This document shows positions 57,496 through 64,000 of a stretch of DNA of 64,000 bases, one piece after another. Source of the DNA: CAYSLU01 sp964431965 (GTDB taxonomy: Bacteria > Verrucomicrobiota > Kiritimatiellia > CAIKKV01 > CAYSLU01); the NCBI GenBank assembly GCA_964431965.1, contig CAYSLU010000014.1, positions 9,359 to 73,358 of the forward strand, read 5' to 3'. The translations under genes were made by a program, and so were the position numbers. The notes beneath the pieces are model-generated. The model worked only from the letters and a program-made list of their open reading frames with translations. It was not told the DNA's origin and ran no database searches. Position 1 is the first letter of the stretch. Each line of letters begins with the position of its first letter.

Positions 57496-59812
57496 TCTGA
57501 GCGGCGAGCGGCCGCAGATCGCTGTTGAGTGCAACGGCCTTGTCCGCGTATTCCCGGGCGGGCTTCGCCCCGCCGTGCTCGTAGCAGAACGCGGCGGCGG
57601 CCAGATTCATACGGGCCAGCTCCTTCCGGGGGAGGTCGCCCTCCGTCACGAAGTGGCGGATGAACCGCAGCATCTGGGCCGGCGGCACGTCGCTCCACGG
57701 GACGGATCGGCCCGCCAGCTTCACCGCCGTATCGTCGGCGCCCAGCACGTCGACAGCCGACGAGCCGGTGGCCCAGCCCCATCGGTATGGGCCTGCGGCC
57801 AGCTGCCGGACGATGGTGCCCTTCAGGTCCTGAAGCAGGACCAGTCGGTTGGTGACGGCCTGGAGGTCTGCGCGCGCCTCGTCGGAGGCGGCGGATCCGG
57901 ACGCCGACAGGATGGCGGCGATGGCCTCGCGGTACTGGTTGCTCTTGATCGCCGGCGCGCTCGCTTCGTAGGCCGCCTTCACGCGGGCCTGTTCCTCTGC
58001 TATCCGCTTCTTTCGTTCCGCGGACTCGCGCTCGGCCTTCGCCTTGTCGGCCGCTGCGCGGGCTGCTTCGGCCTTGGCGGCGCGCTCGCGCTCGGCCTGC
58101 GCGGCGTTGGCGGTCTGGGCTTCGCCCGCTTTCTGGGCCGCTTCTTCGGCCGCGGCGCCCGCTTCGCGGAGCGTGGCCACGTATCCTTCCAGGCGGGCGC
58201 CGTACGCCTGGAGATTGGTGGTGGCGGCTTCGATGTCCGCCAGGATCTGGGCGGCGTCCTTGGACGTCTTGGCGTAGCGGGCCGATTCGGCGCGCGATCG
58301 GGCCTCCTCAAGCACTTCGCGGATGGCGGATGTGCTGGCGCGGATGTCCGCGGTCGCTTCCTCGGCTTCGGTGATGACGACGAATGGGTCCACCAGGGCG
58401 GTCAGGGCATTGCTGGCCGCCGTGGACGCGCGGCCGAGGTCGGCGGCTGCCGCCAGTCGATTTGAGACAGCCGAAAGCTCGTCGCGTGCGGTCCTGGCCG
58501 TGCCCAGCCGGTTCGTGGCGTCGGACTCGAGCGCGGCGAACGCCCCGGAGACCGCGGCGACGGCGTCGGAGCGGGCTTTCCGCTCGGCTGCTTCCGCCAG
58601 GCGGGCGGCGACGCGTTTGCGGTGCAACATGCATCCGCCCGTGATGCCGCCGGCGACCACCCCGAGGACGACCAGCCAGGCGATAGCCCGGCCGACTCCC
58701 CCTTTCCGCTTCTTCTTTCCGGGCGATGAGGCCGCGTGGGATACGGTTGGAGTGGCGATCGGGCCGGAGTCGGATGCATCCATGCGGACCGGCTTGCCCT
58801 TGATGATGACCACCCTGCCCTTCTTGCCCTTTCCGGCAAGCCCGGGCGCTTCCCGGGGGCGCAGGGTCTCGGCCAGCTTGCGCAGGTCGGCCAGCAGGGA
58901 CGCATAGGTCGGATAGCGCTTCAGCGGCTCGGGCTGAAGCATGCGGGTGATGATCGCTTCGAACTCCGGGTTGAAGCCCGGCAGGGCGGCGCCGAGCTGG
59001 GGGACCGGCTGTTCGAGCCGGGCCTTGACGACGTCGAGCGGGGTCTGTCCGTCGAACGGCGGCCGGCCGGCGAGGGCATGGAAGAGGGTGGCTCCGAGGC
59101 TGTAAATGTCGGAGCGGGCGTCGTCGGTCCGCTGTCCGCGGACCTTCTCGGGGGCGATGTAGTAAGGCGTGCCCCAGACGCCGTCGGCCTTGGCCGCGCG
59201 GTCGCGGAACCGGGCGAGGCCGAAGTCCACGACCTTGGCCACACCGTTGCTGTCCAGCAGGATGTTCTCGGGCTTGACGTCGCCGTGCGACAGGCCGATG
59301 CCGGTGGCGGCGTTGAGCCCTTCGGCCACCTCCATGCCGACCTTCAGCATGAACGCCGGGTCGAGGGGCTGGCCGCCGGCCATCATCTTGTCGATCCGCC
59401 CGCCGACGAGCAGCTCCATGACCATGAAGGGCTGCCCCTTCTCCTCGCCGAACGCGTAGATCTGGACGATGTTCGGGTGGTTCAGGGCCGCGGCCGCCTG
59501 CCCCTCGCGGCGGAAGGTTTCGAGCGACTCGCGGTCCTCGCCCACGGAGCGGAGCAGGACCTTGATGGCCACCATGCGATTGAGCGACTCATCGAGCGCT
59601 CGGTAGACGGCGCCCATGCCGCCGCGGCCGATGAGGTCGAGCAGCAGGAATCCTCCCAGGCGGGCGGGCACGATCTGAGCGGCGTTGCAGGACGGGCACT
59701 GGACCTGTGAGAAGGCCGGCGCCTCCGAGACATCGATCACGCTCTGGCACTGGCAGCAGCGAATTTGGGGTATCTTGTCCGTTAGGACGTCCATGCCCGT
59801 CGGTTCAGTCAC
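57467..59812 (-). CDS. Zinc-ribbon transmembrane Ser/Thr protein kinase
   Basis: The GTG at 59812 is chosen for AAGGGGAG seven bases upstream (ATG at 59794 is an alternative). 781 residues. A zinc ribbon (CCQC and CPSC, within residues 19-42) is followed by a kinase domain, about 55-320: GRGGMG loop 62-67, VAIKVL, HGDVKPEN 176-183 and DFG 197-199. The catalytic loop is HGD, not HRD. A membrane helix lies near residues 374-396, then an Ala/Glu/Lys-rich coiled coil to about 640, and a C-terminal helical part. It is a Hanks-type kinase with the kinase in the cytoplasm. Substrate unknown; relatives are abundant in PVC bacteria. Confidence 0.9.
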   Translation of the reverse strand: MTEPTGMDVLTDKIPQIRCCQCQSVIDVSEAPAFSQVQCPSCNAAQIVPARLGGFLLLDLIGRGGMGAVYRALDESLNRMVAIKVLLRSVGEDRESLETFRREGQAAAALNHPNIVQIYAFGEEKGQPFMVMELLVGGRIDKMMAGGQPLDPAFMLKVGMEVAEGLNAATGIGLSHGDVKPENILLDSNGVAKVVDFGLARFRDRAAKADGVWGTPYYIAPEKVRGQRTDDARSDIYSLGATLFHALAGRPPFDGQTPLDVVKARLEQPVPQLGAALPGFNPEFEAIITRMLQPEPLKRYPTYASLLADLRKLAETLRPREAPGLAGKGKKGRVVIIKGKPVRMDASDSGPIATPTVSHAASSPGKKKRKGGVGRAIAWLVVLGVVAGGITGGCMLHRKRVAARLAEAAERKARSDAVAAVSGAFAALESDATNRLGTARTARDELSAVSNRLAAAADLGRASTAASNALTALVDPFVVITEAEEATADIRASTSAIREVLEEARSRAESARYAKTSKDAAQILADIEAATTNLQAYGARLEGYVATLREAGAAAEEAAQKAGEAQTANAAQAERERAAKAEAARAAADKAKAERESAERKKRIAEEQARVKAAYEASAPAIKSNQYREAIAAILSASGSAASDEARADLQAVTNRLVLLQDLKGTIVRQLAAGPYRWGWATGSSAVDVLGADDTAVKLAGRSVPWSDVPPAQMLRFIRHFVTEGDLPRKELARMNLAAAAFCYEHGGAKPAREYADKAVALNSDLRPLAAQIMPDLGVGN

Positions 59813-59927
59813 TGCTACGCTCCCCTTGCCGAGCTTTCTCCAGCAATTTACTTGCATTTTGCATGTCACCCCCGAGACTGTCCACCGAATTTCTCGGAGG
59901 CCCGTGAACGCGTTTCGGGGAGGCGGA

Positions 59928-60671
59928 GTGAACCCAATTTTCTGTCATGTGGGCGGTAAGGCGATCTACTGGTACGGCGTGTTCATGGCCCTGGCGTTTC
60001 TCGCGGGTATGGTGAACTGGTCGTTGCTGGGGCGTCGGGAGGGGCGGACTTGGGCCTTCGCGTCCGACCTGGGGTTCTGGATCATGCTGTCGGGCATTGT
60101 CGGAGCCCGGGTGGCGTACGTGGCGGCGAACCTCGACTACTACATGGCCCAGCCGGCGGAGATCGTCCGCGTGGACCGGGGTGGGCTCGTGTTCTACGGC
60201 GGATTCGTGGGAGCCGGACTGGGTATCGCGGTCTTCGCCCGGCTGCACCGCGAGCGTCTGCTGGGGTTGATGGACTTCATCATCACGGCGATTCCGCTGG
60301 GGCACGCGCTGGGGCGGATCGGCTGCTACCTGAACGGATGCTGCTACGGACAGCCGTGGGAGGGGTGGGGGGCGGTGCTGGTGGACGGGGCGAACCGCTA
60401 TCCCGTGCAGCTGTATGAGGCGGTGGCGAACCTGTTGATCTACCTGCTCGTGCTCGCCCGGTACCGGCTCCGCGTGCGCGAGGGCGACGCCCTGTGCCTC
60501 TACCTGTTCGTGTACCCCGTGTCCCGCTTCCTGCTGGAGTTCCTGCGCGGAGACGGCGAGCTGCAGTGGATGAACCTGACGGTGGCGCAGTGGGCGAGCA
60601 TCGTTCTGTTCGCGATCGGCCTCGTCCTGCGCTTCAGCCCCCGGCCCCGCCATGAACCGGCTAACGGTTAA
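59928..60671 (+). CDS. lgt: Prolipoprotein diacylglyceryl transferase
   Basis: The GTG at 59928 gives the expected Lgt N-terminus (NPIFCHVGGKAIYWYG) and has GGAGG four bases upstream; a GTG 24 bases earlier is similar. 247 residues with about seven membrane helices. Family marks: FYGGFVGAGLGIA and the catalytic region PLGHALGRIGCYLNGCCYG, then RYPVQLYEA. It transfers diacylglycerol from phosphatidylglycerol to the lipobox Cys of lipoproteins in the inner membrane. Its 3' end overlaps rluD by 20 bases. Confidence 0.94.
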   Translation: MNPIFCHVGGKAIYWYGVFMALAFLAGMVNWSLLGRREGRTWAFASDLGFWIMLSGIVGARVAYVAANLDYYMAQPAEIVRVDRGGLVFYGGFVGAGLGIAVFARLHRERLLGLMDFIITAIPLGHALGRIGCYLNGCCYGQPWEGWGAVLVDGANRYPVQLYEAVANLLIYLLVLARYRLRVREGDALCLYLFVYPVSRFLLEFLRGDGELQWMNLTVAQWASIVLFAIGLVLRFSPRPRHEPANG

Positions 60672-61584
60672 CCCGGGGGAGGGGGGCGACCGGCTCGACA
60701 AGTGGCTGGCGGCCCGACTCCCCGACCTCTCCCGCTCCCGGATCCAGGCGTTGATCCGCGGCGGACGGGTGTGCGTGGCGGGCCGTCCCGTGAAGGCGAA
60801 CGACTCCGCCCGGCCGGGCGACACGATCGAGGTCGACGTGCCGGCGCCTGAGCCTGTGGACGTCCGGCCGGAGGCGATCCCGCTCTCCGTACTCTACGAA
60901 GATTCCGACATCATTGTGGTCAACAAGCCGGCCGGCCTGGTCGTGCATCCGGCCCCGGGGCATCCGGGCGGAACCCTCGTCAACGCCCTCCTGAACCACT
61001 GCCGGGATTTGGCCGGCATCGGCGGCGAGCTGCGTCCCGGCATCGTGCATCGGCTGGACAAGGATACGAGCGGAGCCCTGGTGGCGGCCAAGAACGAGGT
61101 GGCCATGCGCCGGCTCGTGAGCCAGTTCAAGGGCCGGGAAGTCTCCAAGGAGTACCTGGCGATCGTGGCCGGCGTGCCTCGGCCGCCGTCTGGAACTCTG
61201 GAAACGCTGGTCGGCCGCAGCCGGCATGACCGGCAGAAGATGGCGGTCGATCCCGCCTCTGGCGGGCGCCCGGCGGTTACGCGCTACGAGACGGCCGAAT
61301 CGTTCGCCGGCGCGGCTTTGCTGCGGGTGCGGATCGAAACCGGCCGTTCGCACCAGATCCGCGTGCACATGTGCCATATCGGGCATCCGGTCCTGGGTGA
61401 CGCCAAGTACGGCCGAGCGCGCCGGATACCGGGAACCGACCAGCCGATCGAGCGGCAGATGCTGCATGCGGCCATTCTGGCCTTCCGGCACCCGCGGACC
61501 GGCCGTGCCATGGAGTTCCGGGCGCCGGTTCCGCCGGATATGAAGGCCGTCCTGGCCGCGCTTCGGGCGGCTGGGCCTCGGTAG
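60652..61584 (+). CDS. rluD: 23S rRNA pseudouridine synthase RluD
   Basis: 310 residues. An N-terminal S4 domain (DRLDKWLAARLPDLSRSRIQ, about 12-31) is followed by the RluA-type catalytic domain with GIVHRLDKDTSGALVAAKN near residue 130, containing the catalytic Asp, and TGRSHQIRVHM. It modifies uridines in helix 69 of 23S rRNA (1911/1915/1917 in E. coli). It follows lgt with a 20-base overlap and may share its transcript. RluC/RluA relatives cannot be fully excluded, but S4 presence and length suit RluD. Confidence 0.93.
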   Translation: MNRLTVNPGEGGDRLDKWLAARLPDLSRSRIQALIRGGRVCVAGRPVKANDSARPGDTIEVDVPAPEPVDVRPEAIPLSVLYEDSDIIVVNKPAGLVVHPAPGHPGGTLVNALLNHCRDLAGIGGELRPGIVHRLDKDTSGALVAAKNEVAMRRLVSQFKGREVSKEYLAIVAGVPRPPSGTLETLVGRSRHDRQKMAVDPASGGRPAVTRYETAESFAGAALLRVRIETGRSHQIRVHMCHIGHPVLGDAKYGRARRIPGTDQPIERQMLHAAILAFRHPRTGRAMEFRAPVPPDMKAVLAALRAAGPR

Positions 61585-61628
61585 GATTTGACAAATGACC
61601 CGCCGGTGGTCGAGAATCCACGGCTACT

Positions 61629-62306
61629 ATGCAATTTAGACCGGAAGTTATTCCCTATATCTGGACGTCGCTTGCAGTGGCCGGCATCGTCGGCTTGGCG
61701 CTTCGGCTCTTCCGGAGGACTTGGCGGGCCACTCTGGCGGCGTCGGCGGTCGTGGCGGTGATCCTGATTCCGTACTTTCTCTATTTCTTCCGTGATCCGG
61801 AGCGGGTGCCGCCTGCGGATCCAGCCGCGCTCGTGGCGGGAGCGGACGGCACGATCATGGCCATCACCGAGATGCAGGAGCGGGAGTTCCTGAAGACGAA
61901 CGTGGTGCGGGTCAGCATCTTCCTGAGCCTCGTCGATGTCCACGTCAACCGGGCGCCCGTAGCCGGCCGCATCGCGTTTGCGAACTACTACCCGGGGAAG
62001 CGCTACTTCACCTTCCAGGAGAAGTCCTCCGAGTTCAACCAGCACAGCTCGATCTTGATCGAGGGCGGCCCCACGCGGTGCCTGGTCAACCAGATCGTCG
62101 GCCCCGTGGCACGCCGGGTGGTTTACTGGCTGGAGGTGGGGCAGGCCATCGGCAAGGGGGACCGCATCGGCATGATGAAGTTCGGGTCTCGCCTCGATAT
62201 GTATTTTCCGCGCGATGAGGTGGAGGTTCGGGTGGCGCGGGGCGACAAGGTCCGCGCCGGCGAAACGATCGTGGCCGTGGTGAAAGCGCAGGAAGGCCGT
62301 CCATGA
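61629..62306 (+). CDS. psd: Phosphatidylserine decarboxylase proenzyme (short type)
   Basis: 225 residues, the short type found in many anaerobes. Two membrane-facing hydrophobic stretches near the N-terminus (about 10-60) precede the catalytic core: FLSLVDVHVNRAPVAG, FNQHSSILIEG and the self-cleavage site MMKFGSRLDMYF near residue 184, where the Ser becomes the pyruvoyl cofactor. The tail is the usual VRAGETIVAVV. It makes phosphatidylethanolamine from phosphatidylserine and overlaps pssA, the preceding enzyme of the pathway, by four bases (ATGA). Confidence 0.93.
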   Translation: MQFRPEVIPYIWTSLAVAGIVGLALRLFRRTWRATLAASAVVAVILIPYFLYFFRDPERVPPADPAALVAGADGTIMAITEMQEREFLKTNVVRVSIFLSLVDVHVNRAPVAGRIAFANYYPGKRYFTFQEKSSEFNQHSSILIEGGPTRCLVNQIVGPVARRVVYWLEVGQAIGKGDRIGMMKFGSRLDMYFPRDEVEVRVARGDKVRAGETIVAVVKAQEGRP

Positions 62307-63049
62307 CGTGGCGTCAGATTATCCCGACGATCGTGACGCTGGCGGCCATGCTGTCCGGTTTCTTCAGCATTCTGGTGACGCTGGAGGGGATGCGCTATGA
62401 GGATCCGGGCCAGTACCACCGCTGGGCCGCGCAGCTGATCATGCTGGCGATGATCCTGGACGGTCTGGATGGTAACTTGGCGCGCCGTCTCAAGGGCACC
62501 AGCGAACTGGGCGGCGAGCTCGATACCTACGTGGACATGACCGCGTTCGGGATCGCCCCGGCCCTTTTGATCTACGTCGTCTCGCTGCAGAGCTCCCTCT
62601 TCTGGCGCGTCATCATGACGGCGGCGATCGTTCTGTCGGGCGTCGTGCGGCTGGCCCGGTTCAAGGCCACGGATCCGGCGCGCGGGCAGCAGGGGTACTG
62701 CGGGTTGCCGATCACGGCCAGCGCGGGCTGGGTGGCGGTGTTCGTCTTTATCAGCCAGACCGAGCCCGTGGATCGCTTCTCGCTCAATCAGGGGCCGGTG
62801 GCGGCTTTCTTCCTGCTCGGAGTGCTGCTGTTCATCACGCTTCAGGTCTCGACCGTGCGGTATCCGAAACCCACCAAGAAGATGGGCCTCTTTGTCCCGT
62901 GTGTCGTTCTCGTGGTGCTGACCTTCTTCTCCAAGCCGTTCGCGCTGCCTTCCGCGATTATCATGATCGCGGCGGGCGTCGGCTATGTCCTTCTTGGGCC
63001 CGTGGTTATGCGAAGGTTGCATCATCGCGAGTCGGCCGCCCCGCACTGA
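62303..63049 (+). CDS. pssA: CDP-diacylglycerol-serine O-phosphatidyltransferase
   Basis: 248 residues with about seven hydrophobic segments. The CDP-alcohol phosphatidyltransferase motif is complete: DGLDGNLARRLKGTSELGG followed by ELDTYVD, giving the four metal-binding Asp residues, within about 53-79. It condenses CDP-diacylglycerol with serine to phosphatidylserine at the inner membrane, the substrate for the psd product encoded just upstream. The pair is one pathway unit. Confidence 0.94.
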   Translation: MTWRQIIPTIVTLAAMLSGFFSILVTLEGMRYEDPGQYHRWAAQLIMLAMILDGLDGNLARRLKGTSELGGELDTYVDMTAFGIAPALLIYVVSLQSSLFWRVIMTAAIVLSGVVRLARFKATDPARGQQGYCGLPITASAGWVAVFVFISQTEPVDRFSLNQGPVAAFFLLGVLLFITLQVSTVRYPKPTKKMGLFVPCVVLVVLTFFSKPFALPSAIIMIAAGVGYVLLGPVVMRRLHHRESAAPH

Positions 63050-63051
63050 GT

Positions 63052-63068
63052 CCGCCCGGGTAGGGCGG
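63052..63068. terminator. Short hairpin after pssA
   Basis: CCGCCC-GGGTA-GGGCGG is a six-pair GC stem with a five-base loop, beginning two bases after the pssA stop and ending 23 bases before the next start. There is no T-run, so it may only modulate expression of the downstream gene. Confidence 0.25.
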
Positions 63069-63091
63069 CGGATAACGCCTGCTGAGAGCCC

Positions 63092-64000
63092 ATGCCGGAT
63101 TCCGATTCCAGCCAGCCATCCGCGCCTAGCGTCGCCGGCGTACTGCGCGATCTGAAGGCCTACGTGGGACAGCTGCGCGATGAAGGCGTCCGCACCCTGA
63201 CGGTCTATGGCACCCCGTCGGCGCCGGCGACCGCGCCGGAACCTCAGAAAGCACCTGGCCACGCCGCCGCCGCGCGTCCGGCTACGCCCCGGCCGTCCGC
63301 ACCGGCAGCACCCGCCCGCCCGGCCCGCCCGGCGGCGGCCCGCGCGCCGGTTTCCGAGCCCCCCGAGAGCGTTCCGGCGCCCGATCCGGCCGCCCCGTGC
63401 GTGCCGGTTGACCCCGCGGTGGCGCAGGCCGAACTGGACCGGATTGCGGCGGTCGTCGGCGGATGCACAAAGTGCGAGTTGCATCAGGGGCGAACGCGCG
63501 TCGTGCCGGGTCAGGGGCGTCCGGATCCCGAGATCCTGTTCATCGGTGAAGCCCCCGGCGAGGAGGAGGACGAGCAGGGATTGGCTTTTGTCGGCCCCTC
63601 GGGGCAGCTGCTCACGAAGATGATCTCGGCCATGGGGCTGGAGCGCGCGGACGTGCACATCATCAACATCATCAAGTGCCGCCCGCCGAACAACCGGACC
63701 CCGCTGCCCGATGAGGTTGCCGCGTGTTTCCCGTATCTCAAGGCCCAGATCGCGGCCATGCGCCCCCACTTGATCGTGGCGCTCGGTGCGGTGGCGACCA
63801 AGGCGCTGCTGGGCCAGAAGGCCGGCGTGATGAAGCTGCGCGGCACCTGGCACTCGTTCGCGGGGATTCCCCTGATGCCGACGTATCATCCGGCCTACCT
63901 GCTGCGGTATCCCGAGGCCAAGCGGTCCTCGTGGAACGACCTGCAGGAGGTGCTCAAGCATCTGGGCCGGACCCCTCCGCCGCGGAAGAAAGACGGCCAA
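63092..64000 (+). CDS. Uracil-DNA glycosylase (family 4/5 type), 3' end outside the window
   Basis: 303 codons are visible with no stop, so the gene continues past the window. An Ala/Pro/Arg-rich low-complexity linker (about residues 45-105) separates a short N-terminus from the catalytic domain. CTKCELHQGRTRVVPG near residue 125 and IIKCRPPNN plus a later Cys provide the four [4Fe-4S] ligands. GEAPGEEEDEQGLAFVGPSG is the uracil-pocket motif and MPTYHPAYLLR the catalytic-loop motif of family 4 enzymes. It removes uracil from DNA. The long linker is unusual for the family and its role is unknown. Confidence 0.9.
   Translation, partial: MPDSDSSQPSAPSVAGVLRDLKAYVGQLRDEGVRTLTVYGTPSAPATAPEPQKAPGHAAAARPATPRPSAPAAPARPARPAAARAPVSEPPESVPAPDPAAPCVPVDPAVAQAELDRIAAVVGGCTKCELHQGRTRVVPGQGRPDPEILFIGEAPGEEEDEQGLAFVGPSGQLLTKMISAMGLERADVHIINIIKCRPPNNRTPLPDEVAACFPYLKAQIAAMRPHLIVALGAVATKALLGQKAGVMKLRGTWHSFAGIPLMPTYHPAYLLRYPEAKRSSWNDLQEVLKHLGRTPPPRKKDGQ

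Overview
The window is about 64 kb of high-GC bacterial chromosome, roughly two thirds G+C by eye. It has tightly packed genes, many 4-bp start/stop overlaps, a mix of GTG and ATG starts, and no rRNA, tRNA or CRISPR array that I could find. The gene content points to an anaerobic or fermentative, diderm member of the PVC superphylum. Kiritimatiellota or a nearby Verrucomicrobiota/Lentisphaerota lineage is my best guess. This is an inference from family content: an electron-bifurcating-type [FeFe] hydrogenase under Rex, a DUF4159/ExbBD/TPR envelope module, a kinase with an N-terminal zinc ribbon, giant secreted PKD/RHS proteins carrying a 'STNL..W' N-terminal motif, a class II photolyase, and a URO-D-like gene beside a Gfo/Idh gene.

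Region by region. (1) 1-6999: an envelope energy-transduction operon with two TPR proteins, an ExbB/TolQ proton channel, two ExbD/TolR-like subunits, a zinc-ribbon/coiled-coil membrane protein, and a polytopic protein ending in DUF4159 that sits where a TonB-like protein would be expected. (2) 7025-10539: a TerC-like DUF475 membrane protein, then a DUF485 plus acetate-type sodium:solute symporter pair. (3) 10532-13793, minus strand: a two-gene unit of a Cache-PAS-CBS-DUF294 signalling protein and a calcineurin-like phosphoesterase. (4) 13794-22342: a decayed IS21 istA fragment, a near-perfect Rex operator, and then rex-hydC-hydB-hydA-hydS-phosphatase. This encodes a trimeric NAD(H)-linked [FeFe] hydrogenase, a PAS-bearing sensory hydrogenase and a SpoIIE-type phosphatase. 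(5) 22457-29336: an asymmetric ABC exporter pair, a URO-D-like protein and a Gfo/Idh protein with a C-terminal beta-sandwich. (6) 29337-30038: a long AT-richer intergenic region with palindromes and a possible structured RNA. (7) 30039-45965: a secreted protein and a 4914-residue FG-GAP/PKD/toroid/CARDB/RHS giant. (8) 46035-55682: an outer-membrane protein, class II photolyase, a small basic protein, a secreted beta-propeller protein, a heparinase-II/III-like protein, an MBL hydrolase, an SPL-like radical SAM protein and a glycosyltransferase. (9) 55833-64000: housekeeping genes (rlmI-like, dciA, Ser/Thr kinase, lgt, rluD, psd, pssA, and a uracil-DNA glycosylase cut by the window end).

How they work together. 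The hydrogenase block forms a redox circuit. Rex senses NADH/NAD+ and controls an operon whose HydABC products interconvert H2 with NADH plus ferredoxin. HydS and the phosphatase look like a second, H2- or redox-responsive signalling output. The first operon looks like a proton-motive-force-driven envelope machine. The psd/pssA pair makes phosphatidylethanolamine, and lgt modifies lipoproteins. Two distinct UV-photoproduct repair candidates lie within 7 kb of each other.
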